Source of the DNA: Moniliella sp. 'wahieum'
Taxonomy: Eukaryota; Basidiomycota; Moniliellomycetes; Moniliellales; Moniliellaceae
Direction: 5' to 3'
Assembly: GCA_003971905.1 (NCBI GenBank)
Contig: RSEE01000111.1
Span: forward strand, 1-64,000
Length of the DNA stretch: 64,000 nt
The position numbers and the translations under genes are program-made. Numbering within the stretch: position 1 is the first letter of the stretch; the number at the start of each line of letters is the position of its first letter. The notes beneath the pieces are model-generated. The model ran no database searches. It was not told where the DNA came from and saw only the letters and a list, made by a program, of their open reading frames with translations. Positions 11,493 to 25,200 of the stretch are shown here, piece after piece.

Positions 11493-12234
11493 CGAAACGA
11501 GTGTGGCGGCGCAGGCAAACGAGGGTGGGAGCGAAGCGCAGCCGCGGCCAGCGAGCGAGACGAGGGGGGGGGGGGGAGGAGGGGAGGAGGAGGAGGAGAG
11601 AAAGAAAGAAACACCACACACCACACGAACGTCTGCTTCTCTGCGGAGTACAACTCCCCAGTCCAGCCATATCCAGCCCACCTGCGTCGAACGTCTCTGC
11701 GCTGCTATACTATCCATTGGTTGCCCCAATCGAGGCTATATCCCAGCTCCGCTACGCCCCCGCACGGGACCAGTGTGGGACGCCACCGGGGCGGGGCCAG
11801 TGTGGCGCCACGCCCCCAAAGCGCGCGCGATCACCGCCGCCACGGCGCCCGTGTGGCGCGCCTGTCGCGCGCGCCCCGCACGGCGCCCACTGCGCCACCC
11901 GCCGCCCGCGCCAGGAACACTCCAACCCTACTGCCCTGCGCCCAGCACGTGCTCCCACATCACACCCCTCACATTGTCACATGTCACATCGCCACCTTCT
12001 CACATGTCACACTCCCCCGCCACACTCCCCCAGGTGGCGCTGGCTCTCTCTCTTCTCTCTCTCTCTCGGCGGTTTCTCCTGGGACGCTCCCTCGCACAGT
12101 CGCAGATTCCATCTCGATGAATCGAGAACCCCACTGTGGTTTCAAGGCTCCCCCCCGTTTATTGTCATGGTGACGCTAGTCGCCCTGTGCCCGTTGATCT
12201 GACGTCTCTGCGTGCGCTTGTGGCAGGCAATCCC
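11493..12234. promoter_or_regulatory. Upstream region of the Msb2-like gene, with motif clusters
   Basis: No gene is seen. It contains an exact TGGCGCCA at 11803-11810, a dense GCGC-rich stretch to about 11910, and three CACATGTCACA-type motifs between 11970 and 12012, then a CT repeat near 12046-12068. The same motifs recur upstream of other genes in the window. Confidence 0.5.
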
Positions 12235-12780
12235 TAGCGACAGTAGTCGCCCCATGCCAGTGTTTACCTTACCTTTCTACTAGGCTATCCGTGCCGCAGC
12301 CCCGGGTCTCCCCTGTTTTCCCTGTTCTCCATTCTTCCTCTGTTGCCTTGTTTCCCTTTTCGTCCCTGTTGGTAGCAATCGTTCGTAGCTTTCCCCCATG
12401 GTCCATTGGCGTCCCCCTACTCTATCCAGTACAGACAACTCCTCTTCGTTGCTCCTCCAGCCCCGTCGTCAGCTCTCAGCTGTCCCAGGCCAACCTCGGT
12501 CCAGCAGCGTACGTCCTCGCTGCTTCCATCCAGTCCTGAGCCCGAAGGCTTCAGACACACTACTGCGCCCAAGCCAGGGCTACGCAGCCTTGCCACACCT
12601 GCATCCGCCTCTGCTATACGCCGAGAGGCCTCTCCTTGTCCCTCGCTCTCGGAACCACCAACCAGCCCAGCGCGCGTAACTACCGTGAGTCGACCTTCGC
12701 ACCTCCAAGGGATTGTACCCCTTAACCCCCCCAGGGCGGGCCCCCTGGCAGCGCCCGTCCGTGACAGCACCAGGCGGAGC
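12235..12780. repeat. Diverged dispersed repeat, copy 1
   Basis: This stretch aligns in the same orientation with 15275-15950. Shared blocks include GCAGCCTTGCCACACC, GCCGCCTCTGCTATACG-like text, TCTCCTTGTCCCT and a poly-C patch preceded by GTACCCCTT. Part of copy 1 can be read as protein ending in RRSTRHKKQP, a basic motif reminiscent of the linker in LTR-element polyproteins, but this is weak. The family is unassigned; it looks old and broken. Confidence 0.6.
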
Positions 12781-15274
12781 ACGCGCCATAAGAAGCAGCC
12801 AGTCGTCCATCCCGGGGTCTCCTCCTACGTGATCCTCTGGGTGTCCCACGCGAGTCACATGCTTCCTGCTATTATACGGACTGCAGAACCGTGTTGTCTG
12901 CCACGGGGAATAGGATGCAACGTGAACCTATGTTGCATGCCAGAGTGCTGGTCTCTGGGACAGCGTGACGATGGCAAAGGGGCTCAAGACAACGGTGGAC
13001 TTGGAGAGGAAATGGTATATGGAACGGTGGACAAGGCGGGGGGGCGGGGGGAAAGATGGCCCTGCAGTACAAGGACAGAGGCTGCGGCTTCGAGAGGCTG
13101 CGGCCAAGCCGCAACAGACTGGGCCTTAAGGCCCGTGGCTCCCTCGTGTATCATATACCAACACGTGGATTCGTCTGGATGGAGGACAAACCACCCAGCT
13201 AAGTCCTGAGTCGTGCACGCATTGGTCTTCCATATTAGCGAGAGAGGGAGGAACCCACATAGAACTCACCTCGAGACCGTCCCCCGCTCACCACGCCCCA
13301 ACCGTCTTGCTGCAAGCCACGATCTGCGCGTCGAGCATCGGTTCGAGGCGAGGATCCACAGCTCCCAAAACTGCACCTCCAGTCAGCACCGAGAGAGAAG
13401 GGGAGGGGGGGGGCGTCCGTCTGAGAAGACGTGCGGACCCTGAATCACTTCTAGTACATCTAGTCGCCTAAGTTGACCAGTGTTTTCTTTCCCTTGCTTC
13501 CTTCCTTCCTTCCTTCCTTCCTCCTCAAGGTTCGCACCCGTCTTCGGTACTCGGATAAAGTCGTCGCACAAGCCCCTCGGTAGTACTTAATAGTAGTCCA
13601 ATCCAATGCGTCGTGTGGGGGAACTATAGTGCAGTGTGCCAAGGGCATATAGCCGGACTCTGGCACTCCCGCTCCACTTCCATCCACAGCATCTAGCTCC
13701 GCTAGTAGTTCCGCTCGAGCGCGGTAGTGTGGCTGTCCGACATGCCTCCTTCGAGAAGCCTCGGCAGTCGTAGCTCTTAATCTTCCCTCTCTTCACTACA
13801 CACCCTCCTCCTCCTCCTCCCTCTCCGCTACTCTACTATGGCTCACCAGCAATCAATATTCAATCCCTATCGTCTATTGACCTCTAGTTCTTGATTGCCG
13901 TCGCACTTGGCTTCGGCATCCGGTCACATCAGTCGCTCAACGTCACCAGTGACTAGAATTCCATAGAATCCACTGGTCGGATTACACTATACGCTGGCGT
14001 CTCCTGGCTCGCTAGCCACCCAAGGATCATTCCCCCCCCCCCCCCCACATACTCACACGCCGCTGCAGGATGGTCAACCCCAATGCACTTGGGCCCACCC
14101 TCTCCCATGCAAAGCACGTTAGTTGGTCTCCAACGCTCAGTGCTTGGAAAGAAGAAAGCAAGCCGTCGCCCCCGTCTCGGCCCTCGATCCTGCCCTGACC
14201 CACATAGTGCCACTACCAAGTCAATCATCAGATTTCATTGCAGTTGGTATCCATACAGCGAAGTGGCAGGACAACCTTACATTCGTGGTTCATCGTCCCT
14301 CGCGGCGAAACGCACGTTATGGGAGGCTAAAACCCAATATGTCCATCCTGCTGATGACCCCTCTCGCGGTAAAAATTCCAAGGGACCATACCAGCAACCA
14401 GCAACATTGCGTCTCACGTTACACGTTACGTCCTCCGTCGGTATCTCATCTTGGATTGGTGGAACGGATGGTTGACCCTGGTTCCTTGGCCGACGTCAGC
14501 ACCTTCGTATAGTACTCCCTCATCCCTATCCCATCTCCATCCCTATTCCCATCCGGTATTGCGGGCACTGCGAGCTCTACGCGCTGCGGTCTTCTCCGTC
14601 ATCGCGTGATAATACTAGGTAGGAGTGCGCAGTGAGTACTTCGCCCGCCACCCTCCCTGCGCAAGATGATTCGGATGCGCGCCCGTCCATCTTCTGTGAT
14701 AAGAATGCATTTCCTTCTCTCCATCCTTGACAGCAGATGGAGATGGGGACAAAAAGGATGAGAGGATGTATTCATCGAGAAAGGCGGCGGGGGATAGTAT
14801 ACTGCGCGGAAGAAGAGAACATGCCAACCGAGTCACATGGAGACAGAAAGGGAAGCCTAGACAAAGGAGAAACAGGATCTAATAAAACGAATCAGAGAAT
14901 TCAGCCAACCTGTGCAGTGTGGTGATCAGGTGGGTCTAATCCCGACAATCCTAGTCATGCTTCTATAGCCCTTCCTTGCAGACGGCGCGGGTCGTGCAAA
15001 CCAATGGCAATAGCACACTGCCTCTTTTTCTATCTCCATAGCTGTACCGTACCTCCCTGTTTGTTCAATCGCGCAACCGCTTCTATGGTGATGTTTTCCC
15101 CGACAAGTTGCTAAGGGCGTACCAACTCGCGACGGCCGGAATCGGGAGTTTGCTCGGGGCATGGGGCCAAGGTATCTACATATCTGTGCCACACGGATGG
15201 CATATCCCTCCCCCCCCCTGCCTTGTTACGGACGCCAGCGACAAAGATATGGCCACCCAATTGTCAGTTTCTTC
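12781..15274. other. Unassigned sequence between the two repeat copies
   Basis: No gene was recognised. It includes a TTCC microsatellite (13497-13522), a C run near 14033-14047 and short open frames with no family signal. If the flanking copies are terminal repeats of one old element this would be its interior, but no reverse transcriptase, integrase or transposase motif was found by eye. Confidence 0.35.
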
Positions 15275-15950
15275 CTTTGCGACTATAGTCACCACGTGCC
15301 GTTCGTTTCGTTATACCCTTCTAGGTTGCCCGTGCGGTAACCTAACCCCCTCCGTTCTTCTCGTTCCCTTGTCTACCTTTATTGCATTGTTTCTCTAGAT
15401 AGCAAACATGGTTCATGATATCCCCCGCGGTCCATTCGCGTCTTCCCACCCTACTCACCAATTTGATCAACTCACTGGTACAGGCAACTTCTCATCTTGT
15501 TGCTCTCCCTCCTCTCGACCTCGTCCTCCAGCCTCTGTCCTCGGCTCTCCACTGTCTCTCAGTGACCCCAGTTCGCGGTGCCACATCGACGCCCAGCTCA
15601 GATCACAGCCGCATGTAGTCCCACTTCTAAAGCCTGTGCCGTCACTAGTACAAGTCCAGGTCCAGCTCTGGTAGTGTTGGTCTTCCGTTGCCCTGCCGTT
15701 TCTACGTCACGAAGGCTTGAGACACGTTACTACTACCCAAGCCTTTGCTATAAGCAGCCTTGCCACACCGGAAGCCGCCTCTGCTATACGTCGAGCGGAT
15801 CTCCTTGTCCCTAGCCTCACTCGGACCCACCAATTACTAGTAGCAAAACGCGGAACTACCATGAGTCGACGTTAAGACCTTCAAGTGATCGTACCCCTTT
15901 ACCCCCCCCCCACAGGCGGGTCCCTGGTGGTCCCCACCCGTCACACACCC
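15275..15950. repeat. Diverged dispersed repeat, copy 2
   Basis: Direct-orientation partner of the copy at 12235-12780. The best-preserved core runs from about 15700 to 15930 (CCAAGCC, GCAGCCTTGCCACACC, ATCTCCTTGTCCCTAGCC, GAACTACCATGAGTCGAC, GTACCCCTTTACCCC). The spacing between equivalent points is about 3.0 kb. Divergence is visible throughout, so the duplication is not recent. Confidence 0.6.
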
Positions 15951-18900
15951 TCTACCGTTTGGTACAAGCCCTACCGAGTCCATTAACAGTCGAACCCTAT
16001 CACCCTTGTCCAGTTCCCCGGCACTTAACTGCTTCATTCAACTTCCCTTCTCGTGTTTTCTTTCAAGACTTAACCACCGTTCGGCACCACTGGACTTAAC
16101 CACCGTTCGGCACTAATACTGGCATTGCCCTTCGTGGATTCCTCGCGGGCCACAGCCCAGGGCGTCTCTCATTCTCTGTTCTTACTTCCAATGTTACTCG
16201 TGCCACCCGACACATTTCTCTCTTCGGCATAGCGTTGTAGTTTTCATTCCTCAGTTGTCGGCCTCGCTATAGTGACTACCACAGGATGTGAGCACACTGA
16301 ATGTCGTATTGGACTAGTAAGGAGCTTCTGCGACTGAATCGTCCAGAAGATGGTGAGAGCTCGCAAGGAATGAAAACTGATTCACGTCACTCAGGGTCCG
16401 ACCGCGTGGTCCTTAGTACTACTAGTACGCATTCTTGATCCCTCTTCCATTCGTCTCAAGGCAAAGCAACTTTGCCCATGCGTCCTTCAATCTCCGTGAG
16501 CAACGTCAGCACACCCTGATCAGCACCTCCATGGGTCCCATCTGACAATGCTCAAGTTAATGTTCGGAAAGATGAAGTTTCACAACGAAGAAGGCATCGT
16601 CACCGAAACCAACAATCCAGGTGAAAGTGCATCCAATTGATATATCGCAAAAAGGGAGATTAACACCTTCATGGATCGTGAGTCATTCTCCACATGCTCC
16701 TGTATACGGCGGATCATCACGAAAAGACATCATTTATGTTTAAGATATAAAATACCTTCAAAAATGTCAAAGGAGTAATTTTTTGCATGGGTGAGGCAAT
16801 TCTGTCTGCGCGCTGCAGGTCAGTGACGTCGTCGATGTCACCAGCCTGAACGTCAGATATGTCCTCGATGTCATCCCCTTGCAGGTCAGTATGTCCTCGA
16901 TGTCATCCCTTGAACGTCAGATATGTCGCCGACGTCCCCCCTTGAACGTCAGAAACGTCATGGACGTGCCCACGGGCGACGTATCTGACGAATCTGATGC
17001 TCCTTTGCTCGCTCTCCCTGGGTTACTGTTGGTATTACATGTTATACAATTGTCGCCTCGATCGATAGGAATGGGTGACAACATGCCTTCATGCTCACAA
17101 TGGAGGGCAACAACCGCCTTGTATACTGCCGTGGTTTTCCTCCTTCTCTTTTGAGGAAGTTTTACGCCTTCGCAACTCTTCACCGTTTCCAAGAAGCGTG
17201 ATGGCAGCAACGTTCGGCTCTCAGGTCCTTCGGGCCATGCTCATGAAGGATGACACACGCAGAAAGCCCCTTTGCGCTTCACCCTGCGTGTGTATAATGG
17301 CTCTCCGGCTTGGTATGCTAACGCTGTTGGAAAACCCCGTTCAATGTTGGACCCGCGGCTGTGGTAACCCTGCCACCCATGATTTGTTCACTCGGTTGTC
17401 TCCGGATGGTGGACTACTAAGACGCAGAACCAACGGGTTATTAGCATTACGCCTGCATGCGAGTACCTCAATAGTTGGCCATGAGTGAGACTGCAGCCAT
17501 GACACCTGCCCAAAAGCCGAGTAAGTCGGCGTGAGAATCGTCCAATCGATGTGTGGATTCAGAAAATGCGAGAACTCATTCTTAATGAACTTGAGGTTCA
17601 CCATGTCACTGGAGTGAATCATCTCCAGGATTGGCTCATCAAAGCTGTTAGTCTTCTCAAGTGTCTTTATCTCTCAACGAGTCGATTTAGTTGCATTGTT
17701 CGACAGTGGGAACACATTCAGCCATACTTGCTGTCATCATACGGGAGGCGCTGCTGCAAAGGAACCTTCATATAGGATGCAAAGTAGGGGAGCAAAGGGA
17801 ACAGCGGCAAAAAAATAAAGAGCGTAAGATCACGTCCTTGGCTGGACAATCTACTCACATTATTCCCCACAAATCTTGCTACTGCGTCAACAATTACTGA
17901 ACAGGCCAGGGAATGTGTACGTTGTCATGGAATGGAAAGCAGCTGATAATGAGTGTTGTGGTTTTGCATTCACGCTATCTATCCTCTGACAGGAAGGCGC
18001 CATTTGAGTCCTCTCGTGTTATCAAAATGAAAGAATTCGAGATCTTCTCCATCCTAGAAAATTACACCATTTACCAGACTTACGGACTGAAAACATACCC
18101 GACGTCAGGTCAAATGATGTAACCAATATCCCTTGCCTTCGGTGGTCTATGTCGAAGTTAGCAGTGGCTGTTCCTACATTGGCATACACATCCGCGTCAT
18201 GGGATGGATGCAGACGTCGATAATACGATTAAAAATCTTGGGAGCATGATTCGGTTCCGTATGTATTCCTTGTGACAATTAAACGGCAGCATACATATGA
18301 TATCAGTCCCTGGATTCTAAACGGTCTGTTGCCAAGCTGCACAAGCCAGTAATTTTCCGCCCAGTTGCATCGCTCATTCCCGTCGACGTGAAATTTTATG
18401 TATCAACCCAACATGTGCAGACCACGCTCCTATCTGTACATTTCGTGAGCATCCGCTGTTGATTCGCTAAAAATCAATGAATGTAACTCTTAGCTGTATT
18501 TTTGGTGTCATAGTCCGTAACCAGATTTTTGTGGGCTTCTACGCTCTTGGGAAGTCACAGAAATGCAAAGCGATGGAAACTCAATAACTGGGTGCTTGAT
18601 TCCATGGTGTTTGCAATGAATCGGATAAGATCCCGTCGACCAGTGTGTCCCTGAACTGTCGGATAGTAAAAAGTACCACGGTCAGAGTTCAAAAGCTCGA
18701 GAGAGTGACAGTTGGACCATTCGATTCTGCAGGACAGTAAGTTAACAGAGCTCAACTAGTAGAGCCTTATCGTGGTGAATGGGTTTTTGAAAACAGAGCC
18801 TGGTGCGGAACGTTACGAATGTCGAAACTCAAACCCACTCACACCATCGTGGAGTCGTGCCATGTCCGCAGGTGGTCGAAATAGCCTTCACTTTCCTGAT

Positions 18901-21000
18901 TCATGGCGCGAGACCCACCTTTGCAACGGATATTTTGGTCTTGTCCACACTTCGTAGCGCGGGACACCGTTTGCCTGTGTGTTTCCTAACTCTACGGAAT
19001 GCTATCCCGTCGTTAAGCAATAGATTATGAATTCCAAGCCAAAGATCCAATAGCATCTCCTCCGCCTTCTGCAACAAATCTGCCAACGAAAATGCAACTC
19101 CTCTTCCTTTGATTTGCCTCTTCTGCTCTTGGCCATTTTGCATCCCATTCGGTGCCAATGTCTCAGTTCTGGCTCTCATTATCCAGCACGTTACTTCGGC
19201 CCAGGCCTGTTACCAATGTAGTCTGCCGATAACGAAATCAGCTGATCGTATGTTGTACGCTCAGATGCCTTCCTTGCCCCAATGGCCCCCGTTCGGATTC
19301 ACAACCAAGCACGAGAATAAAATACAGCGCGCACGAGTTAACCCACACAATGACAATCCTCCCTCCATATCCGTATTTGTTGTGTTGATGAATTGGGCAT
19401 TATACTAGTGACATGCCACCAGTGTCACCTGAGCAGCAGTGTTCCTATGTTTCATCTCCGTTTCCAATTTGTCTCCAATTGGAGTTGTACAGTAATATCC
19501 CTGGTGTGTTTGGGGATGCCTCCTAGCCCTCGGCAAATGTGCGGTCCTGGTGTAAAAGACCGTGACGCTGATATGCATGTTTGATCATATTGTGAACATG
19601 CACGCGAGAGCACAACTCATCAAGAGTACATGCGACTGGGGCACGGAATTCACTGCCCCACTGTCCTGAAGGGTCGCTGCGGGCTAGCTCGCCTGAACAG
19701 CACGTGCACTCTGCTGCTCCTAGAGAAAGCATTCTTCGTTCAGTCTGTGGACAGCCATGATCTGTTGAGTGAGACGCCACCTGCGGCCCAGCCCATTCCG
19801 CCTCCGGTTTATTCGTTCGTGACCCTCCCATGACAATAGAGTAGCGCGTCAACATGGTTGCTGGCTCATACCACACTACATATGTGCGGGAGCAACCGAA
19901 GTTGGTATTAACCCGTCTGTGTGCCTTAATGGTAACATGTAGTACGCCTCCAATCTCCACGCCAAGAGACTGCACTGCAAGATAAAGGTCTCGTCACTGA
20001 GTCAGTGAGCAGCACCACGGCCTGGGGCTTATTCCTGACCCTCCCTTCTCCCCCCCCCCCACCTGTCCACTCCGATGCCTTGGTAGCTTTTGGAAGGGAG
20101 TGAGCACTCCTGAGTTTTTGAGAAAACCGTCGGGGCAGTGTTCTTGATGTGATGATGGGATATGCTGTCACAGGGAAGAGTGGCACGGTAGCCCAAGCCT
20201 GGTTCTTCGGTGCATCCCTTCCGTTGCTTCTTCCTAGAGGGCAACAATGTTCTCCAGCCTGTGTAATAGATATGTGCAAATGCAATCAGCTAATGCCATC
20301 CGAAATTCTGTTGATCATCGAGTTTACCTCTTGAGGGCTTTGGTGAAGAGATAGTATGCTCATGGGTTATCCCTTCCTTAATAAGAAGGTATGGACACCA
20401 CGAATGCCGTTCGCTTGCTGCCATAGCGCCATTACTGGTAGATGGCGTTTTTTTTCACAGATTGATGGAGGGGTTGTTAGATGCAGTGCTCTGTGTACTG
20501 ACTTGGAAACCCGCTGGTCTCATCAGAGCTTGCACATGCTCATGGAAGGCAAGCACTACCTGCATCTCTGCAGTGTGTTGGCTAGAGGAGAGGGTCTTCT
20601 GGCTGCAAGCCAGAATAACGTTTGTTCCTCTACGGATGGCTATACCCTCCCTATTGTCGTCGGCGATCCGACACAGCTTGTACTTCCATATGCGTGTATC
20701 CATCAAAGGGATGCAAACAGGTGGTTGAAGGATCAAGCAAAAGTGTATACTACTACCCGGCGCCAAGCTGTGGAAGATATATAGGTCATCATCGTCTCGG
20801 GGTTGTATAGCAACATTCTTCGACAGCTACTCTACTCGCGCCCAAAGGGTGTTCTGAGCGATGCTCAGAACACACGACGCTAGACGCGAAACCTGCGCCC
20901 GAGTCCAATGAGGTTATGCTGGGGTGCATCTTTCGCCGATTCGCCGAGGCAACCAACGTTCGTAACGAGGAGGGGATGGGTAATGCTGTCGTTTAGCGAA
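15951..21000. other. AT-richer, gene-poor block
   Basis: Base composition drops visibly below the flanks, most clearly between about 16500 and 19500. Only short open frames occur on either strand and none carries a family motif I recognise. It contains a 21-bp direct repeat with a 5-bp spacer (16067-16087 and 16093-16113) and a 33-bp tandem repeat near 16820-16985. It is best described as decayed intergenic or mobile sequence of unknown family. Confidence 0.45.
16819..16985 (-). repeat. Imperfect 33-bp tandem repeat that reads as an 11-residue protein repeat on the minus strand
   Basis: The plus strand repeats AACGTCAGATATGTCCTCG and ATGTCATCCC about four to five times with drift. On the minus strand units read GDVGDISDVQ, GDDIEDISDVQ and GDIDDVTDLQ, so the period is a whole number of codons. 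No larger frame encloses it. Confidence 0.7.
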
Positions 21001-22272
21001 ACTCTCCGGGGTCATTTGTCCGGAGCATATTGATATACTACTATATAGCACTAATGATGAGATGCTGTGGTTCTCCTGGTGGCAGCGACATCTAAGTGCA
21101 TGCGGTTTTGCAGTGGCACCAGGAAGACAGGAGCTGGATCGAAGCGAGGACCGAGGAGAAGAGAAAGAAAGAGGGTGCTGAAGGAGGAGAATGGAGGATG
21201 TGGTTCTGAGGAGAGGTACAGGAGGCTATGAAAAGTGTAGGGCCCTATATCAGAATAGTCGAGGGTACCGGGAACAGAGGGAGCGCCCGGGCGGATAAGA
21301 GGGGACTTAGGATGGCGTGCTTGCGGCATCGCCCCAACAGCCCCACCATCAACAGCATACGGACGAGGCGATGAAGAACGGGCTCGGAAGAGGTACGTGG
21401 TCGAACAGCCCCACCAGCCTCTCATGTGGAGAAGAGGCGTGGACATACGATGAAGGCCCGAGATAAACACCTTCTTCAAGGACGTCGGGTTCCCCCCTTC
21501 AGGGGGTCACCTTGGGTGGGCGGTGGGAAGAGCGTGAGATGGTGGCTTTATTGGCGAGGCATCCACCGGCGGCGTGGCCTGTATGCGCTGGAAACGGGAA
21601 GGCGGCAGCACGACGGCGCGTAAGCCAGTTGGAAGGGTTATTGTTGAGCGCCATCGAGTGGCTCGTGCTTTGGCCAATGTCCCTTTCAGTTGCTCCTCAG
21701 GCCTGGAAGTTCTGTTGTTTTCTCTCTCCTGTTTTTCCTTGTTCCGCAGCTGAGCCCCTGGTGGCGATTCGCTGCTGGCTGCTCTTCCGCGTTTCTGGTC
21801 AGTGGACCGCGAGCCCGCCGGGGAGGATGGGTGTGGGCAGTGGAAAGATGATACCTGCCCTGGAAGAAGGACGGGGGGATCCAGGAGGCGGCTGGCCCCT
21901 GATCGCGTTGGCCAACAGCCATCCTTTTGCCAAGTGAATGAACACCTTCATGGGGCGTGGTCGACACTGCGGGGGGAGGGGGGAGGGGGGGTGACAGAAG
22001 GACCGATACCCCCACTATCCTCTCCTACAGCGACTATGGCGGCTATGGCGAAAGTCCCACGGCGCGCGCGCACGCCACGCGCGACCGGCGAATGAGGTCC
22101 AAGAAGAATGGTTGTGGCCACATGGCAGCGGGGGATGAATGCATACGACTGCCCGTCCTCAAGGAGGAGACGAAAGGGACGAGGCCACGAAGCGAAGCGA
22201 GGGGGGCACTGCGGCACCCAGCGCACCGACGCGGGGAGCGAGAGAAGGAGGAGGGGAAGGCGGGGGGGGGCG
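21001..22272. other. Unassigned sequence downstream of the large minus-strand gene
   Basis: A 142-codon open frame at 21051-21479 on the minus strand has no recognisable motif and proline/serine-rich content; it may be noise. GC rises from 21.5 kb toward the flanking gene. Confidence 0.35.
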
Positions 22273-25200
22273 TCAGGCGTCGGCAGGCGGGAGAGGATGG
22301 TGGTGTGAGCGCCCACAGGTGCAGATGGGCGGCAAGTCAGCTGGTCGCCGGCGGCCAAGCGGCGTGCGCGTGCCCGTGCCCACAGACGCGTTGTTCGACG
22401 CGTGTGCGCGGCGCAGGGCGGTGAGCATCCTTGGTTTTTCCGCCGTACACAGCTCGTAGTCGCACCAAGGAGATCCACTGTCGGGGAACAAGGCGGAGGC
22501 CGTGGTGGGGTGGTCCAAGCAGCCCGGCGGGATTCCATCTTCTTCCTGTGGCAGCGGCAACGACGCTGGTCCCTCGCGCTCGCCCGCCGCGGTCGGTCGA
22601 GGCGGGGCGGAGGGGCCAGCGGCGGCGGCGGCGGCGGCGGGGCAGCTGCCTTCTTGCGCCGGACAGCTTTGGTCTTCTTCTTGCCCAGTCCGGCGCGCAA
22701 CGGCGAGGTCAGGTGGAAGAAGGCTGACGACGTCCGACACGGACAACTCCTCGTTCTCGATCATGGCCAGACCATCGGTTTCCAGGCGGCGGGTGAGCAC
22801 TTGACATGCGTCCAGCAACTCCTGGTGGTCGGAGTGCGGTCCTGGGGCAACAGCTTTTGCGCCGCCGGGAGCTTGAGGAAGGCCTGGATGCCCGGCCCGG
22901 CCGCGGCGAGGTCGGCCATGTCGATGCGGGGGGAAGAGAGCGGCGTGGTCCCTGGCACGGCTGCGGTTTGGTCGCGGCTGTGGCGCTCTCGCTCTGTTCG
23001 GGTTCCTTTTCTGGTTCATTGGCCAGTTCCAAGGACGCGAGGTCCGACGGGCTCATGTCCAGATTTCCCGCCGAAGGCGGGCTGTCCTCAATCATGAGCA
23101 TGATGCGCGCCAGGGTGAACATCTTGAGCCGATGTGTCTGTTTTATCACATCCTCCACTCTTGTCATCTCCGCCGTTGTCGCGAAGGAGTTTGTGCATGG
23201 TCACCACTGGGTCGCGGCCTTCGTCGCGGATCTGGCGAAAGGTGGCCATCCAGTCGCCGAATTGCGTGTGGAACAACTGGTGGGCGGTGAGGAAGAGCTT
23301 GCTATAGATTTCCCGCATGGGCAGGGGCCCCTGGAACGGCGTCGTGGACTTGGAGTCGGGGTGGTCGGGGGTGGGGTCGGAGTTGGAGATAGCGGTGGGG
23401 TTGGGGTGTGAGGTTCGGTTTGGGTTTGGGTTTGGGCCTGGGGAGGGGGTTGGACTTGGGTTTGATGCGGAGCTTGGATTTGGACTTGGACTTGGAAGAC
23501 TTGGGCTTGGATGTGGATGTCTTTTTCTCCGGCTCGTCCGAGAGATAGTCGGCCGGGGGAACAGGGTCGTAATCACCCCCGCATCCATCGGGGTGCGAGC
23601 GATCAGGGCGAGCGTCTCGTCCGACTCGGCGTGGTCAAACATCTGCCGTGCTTCAGCGTGCAACTTGCGGTGCCGGGCCATGCTCTCGACCAGCGCGTCT
23701 CCGTAGAGGGTCGAAGATCCCCTTGGCTCGTTGGCAAGCAAGGTGCTGGGAGAGGGTGCACGTGCCGAACTGTGTGCCCGTGGCGAAGGAGGCCGGTCCG
23801 AGGTGGAAGGTTCATCGGCTACGACTGGGGGTTCCTGTAGCGAACCGCCTCATCCCACGCCTTGGCCATCTCGATCGGCAGTGCCTCGGGCCTTGCAGGG
23901 ACGGACCGAGCGGGGGTGCGAGCAGGCGGGCCGCTGCTCGTGCCCGGTGCGGCTGCCGGCGGGGCAGAGGGCCCGACAGAGTCGCCAGGGGAGGAAGGGC
24001 GGTGGAGGGTGTGAAGCGCGGCCAGGTTGGCCAGCAAGGCAGGGGAGACAGCCTGTTGCGCCACTGTGATTCCGTCAAGAAGGTCCTGGATGAGCAATTC
24101 GGGGCGGGAGGAGGTGTGGCTACGCTGGCTGGCTTGGGCCAACTGTTCTTCCCCGCGTGCGAGGGAGGGCAGACTTTGTTCCAAGGTACGGCCGAGTTGG
24201 GCCAGGGCCGGGCCGAGGCCTTGGTCAGGCCAGGTGGTGTCGGAGGCCAGGACGGGCGGGATGGTGAGGCTGGTGGGGATCGGGAGGGGGGGGTGATGCC
24301 GGGACGCGGCAGGTTGGGTGGGGGGACAAGACAGATTGCGACGGCGGGCCTGGTGCTGCTCTTGGCTGCGGCGAAAAGGGGAAGGTGGAGGACGAGGACG
24401 AGGACGAGTGCAAGGGCAAGGACACGGCGGAGACGAGCGCGTTCCGAGCGGGGGTGGGGGCGGCGGGGGCGAGCCATGCAAGCGAGGGGGCGAAGAAGAA
24501 GAAGAAGGGCTGGGAGCGGCGGCTGGGAGCGGAGGAAACGAAGGGAGCGTCACCCCCACCGGGGGCCAGCGGAACGAGGACGGCAGTGGCGCTGGGGTCA
24601 CCGCCGTCGGCGATGGAGGCGACACGGCCGGCGGGGGGCTGTGCGCCGGGTCCAGCTCACCTTCGCGCTGTCTCGGCAGGAGGCGGGTCGGGCTTCTTGC
24701 CGGCGACGGGGCGCGCATTGGGCGAGGGGGGTCGGCGGGGGGCGCCCTTCTGGGTCTTGGTGGCGAGCGCATGCGCCTTGGCCTTCTCGGCCTTGGACGC
24801 CTTTTCTTCTTGGCGCCGACTCCCGTCGGGGCAGGGCAGGCGGGGGCCCATCAGGCCCGGCAGACGTACCAACTTGGGGTCGGGCCAGGCGCTGCCGTCG
24901 TCGCGAGGAGGGATGGTCACCTCAACAACGGCACTTCCGCCCGCGTCCGGAGCGTGAGGAGGAGGCTCGTGGACATGGACGTAGATGCGTGGCAGCTCCA
25001 GCTGGTTGGCTGCCGCGCTCGACGGTCGAGACGGCGTGCGCCGACCAGGCACGACCTGGGCCAGGGGCGTCTCGTCGGTCGATGGCGTGTGCCTCATTGT
25101 CGCGGATCCAGAGCCGGTACTGGCGTTGATCGTAGTACCGCTGTGCCAGGCGGGTGGAAGGTCCATGGTGTGCGCATCGGACGGTCCCCGCCGGGCCCGC

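Noticed and set aside
16300-21000. Transposase or reverse transcriptase in the AT-richer block
   Set aside because: No DDE, YxDD or helicase motif could be found by eye on either strand; only the decayed appearance supports mobile origin.
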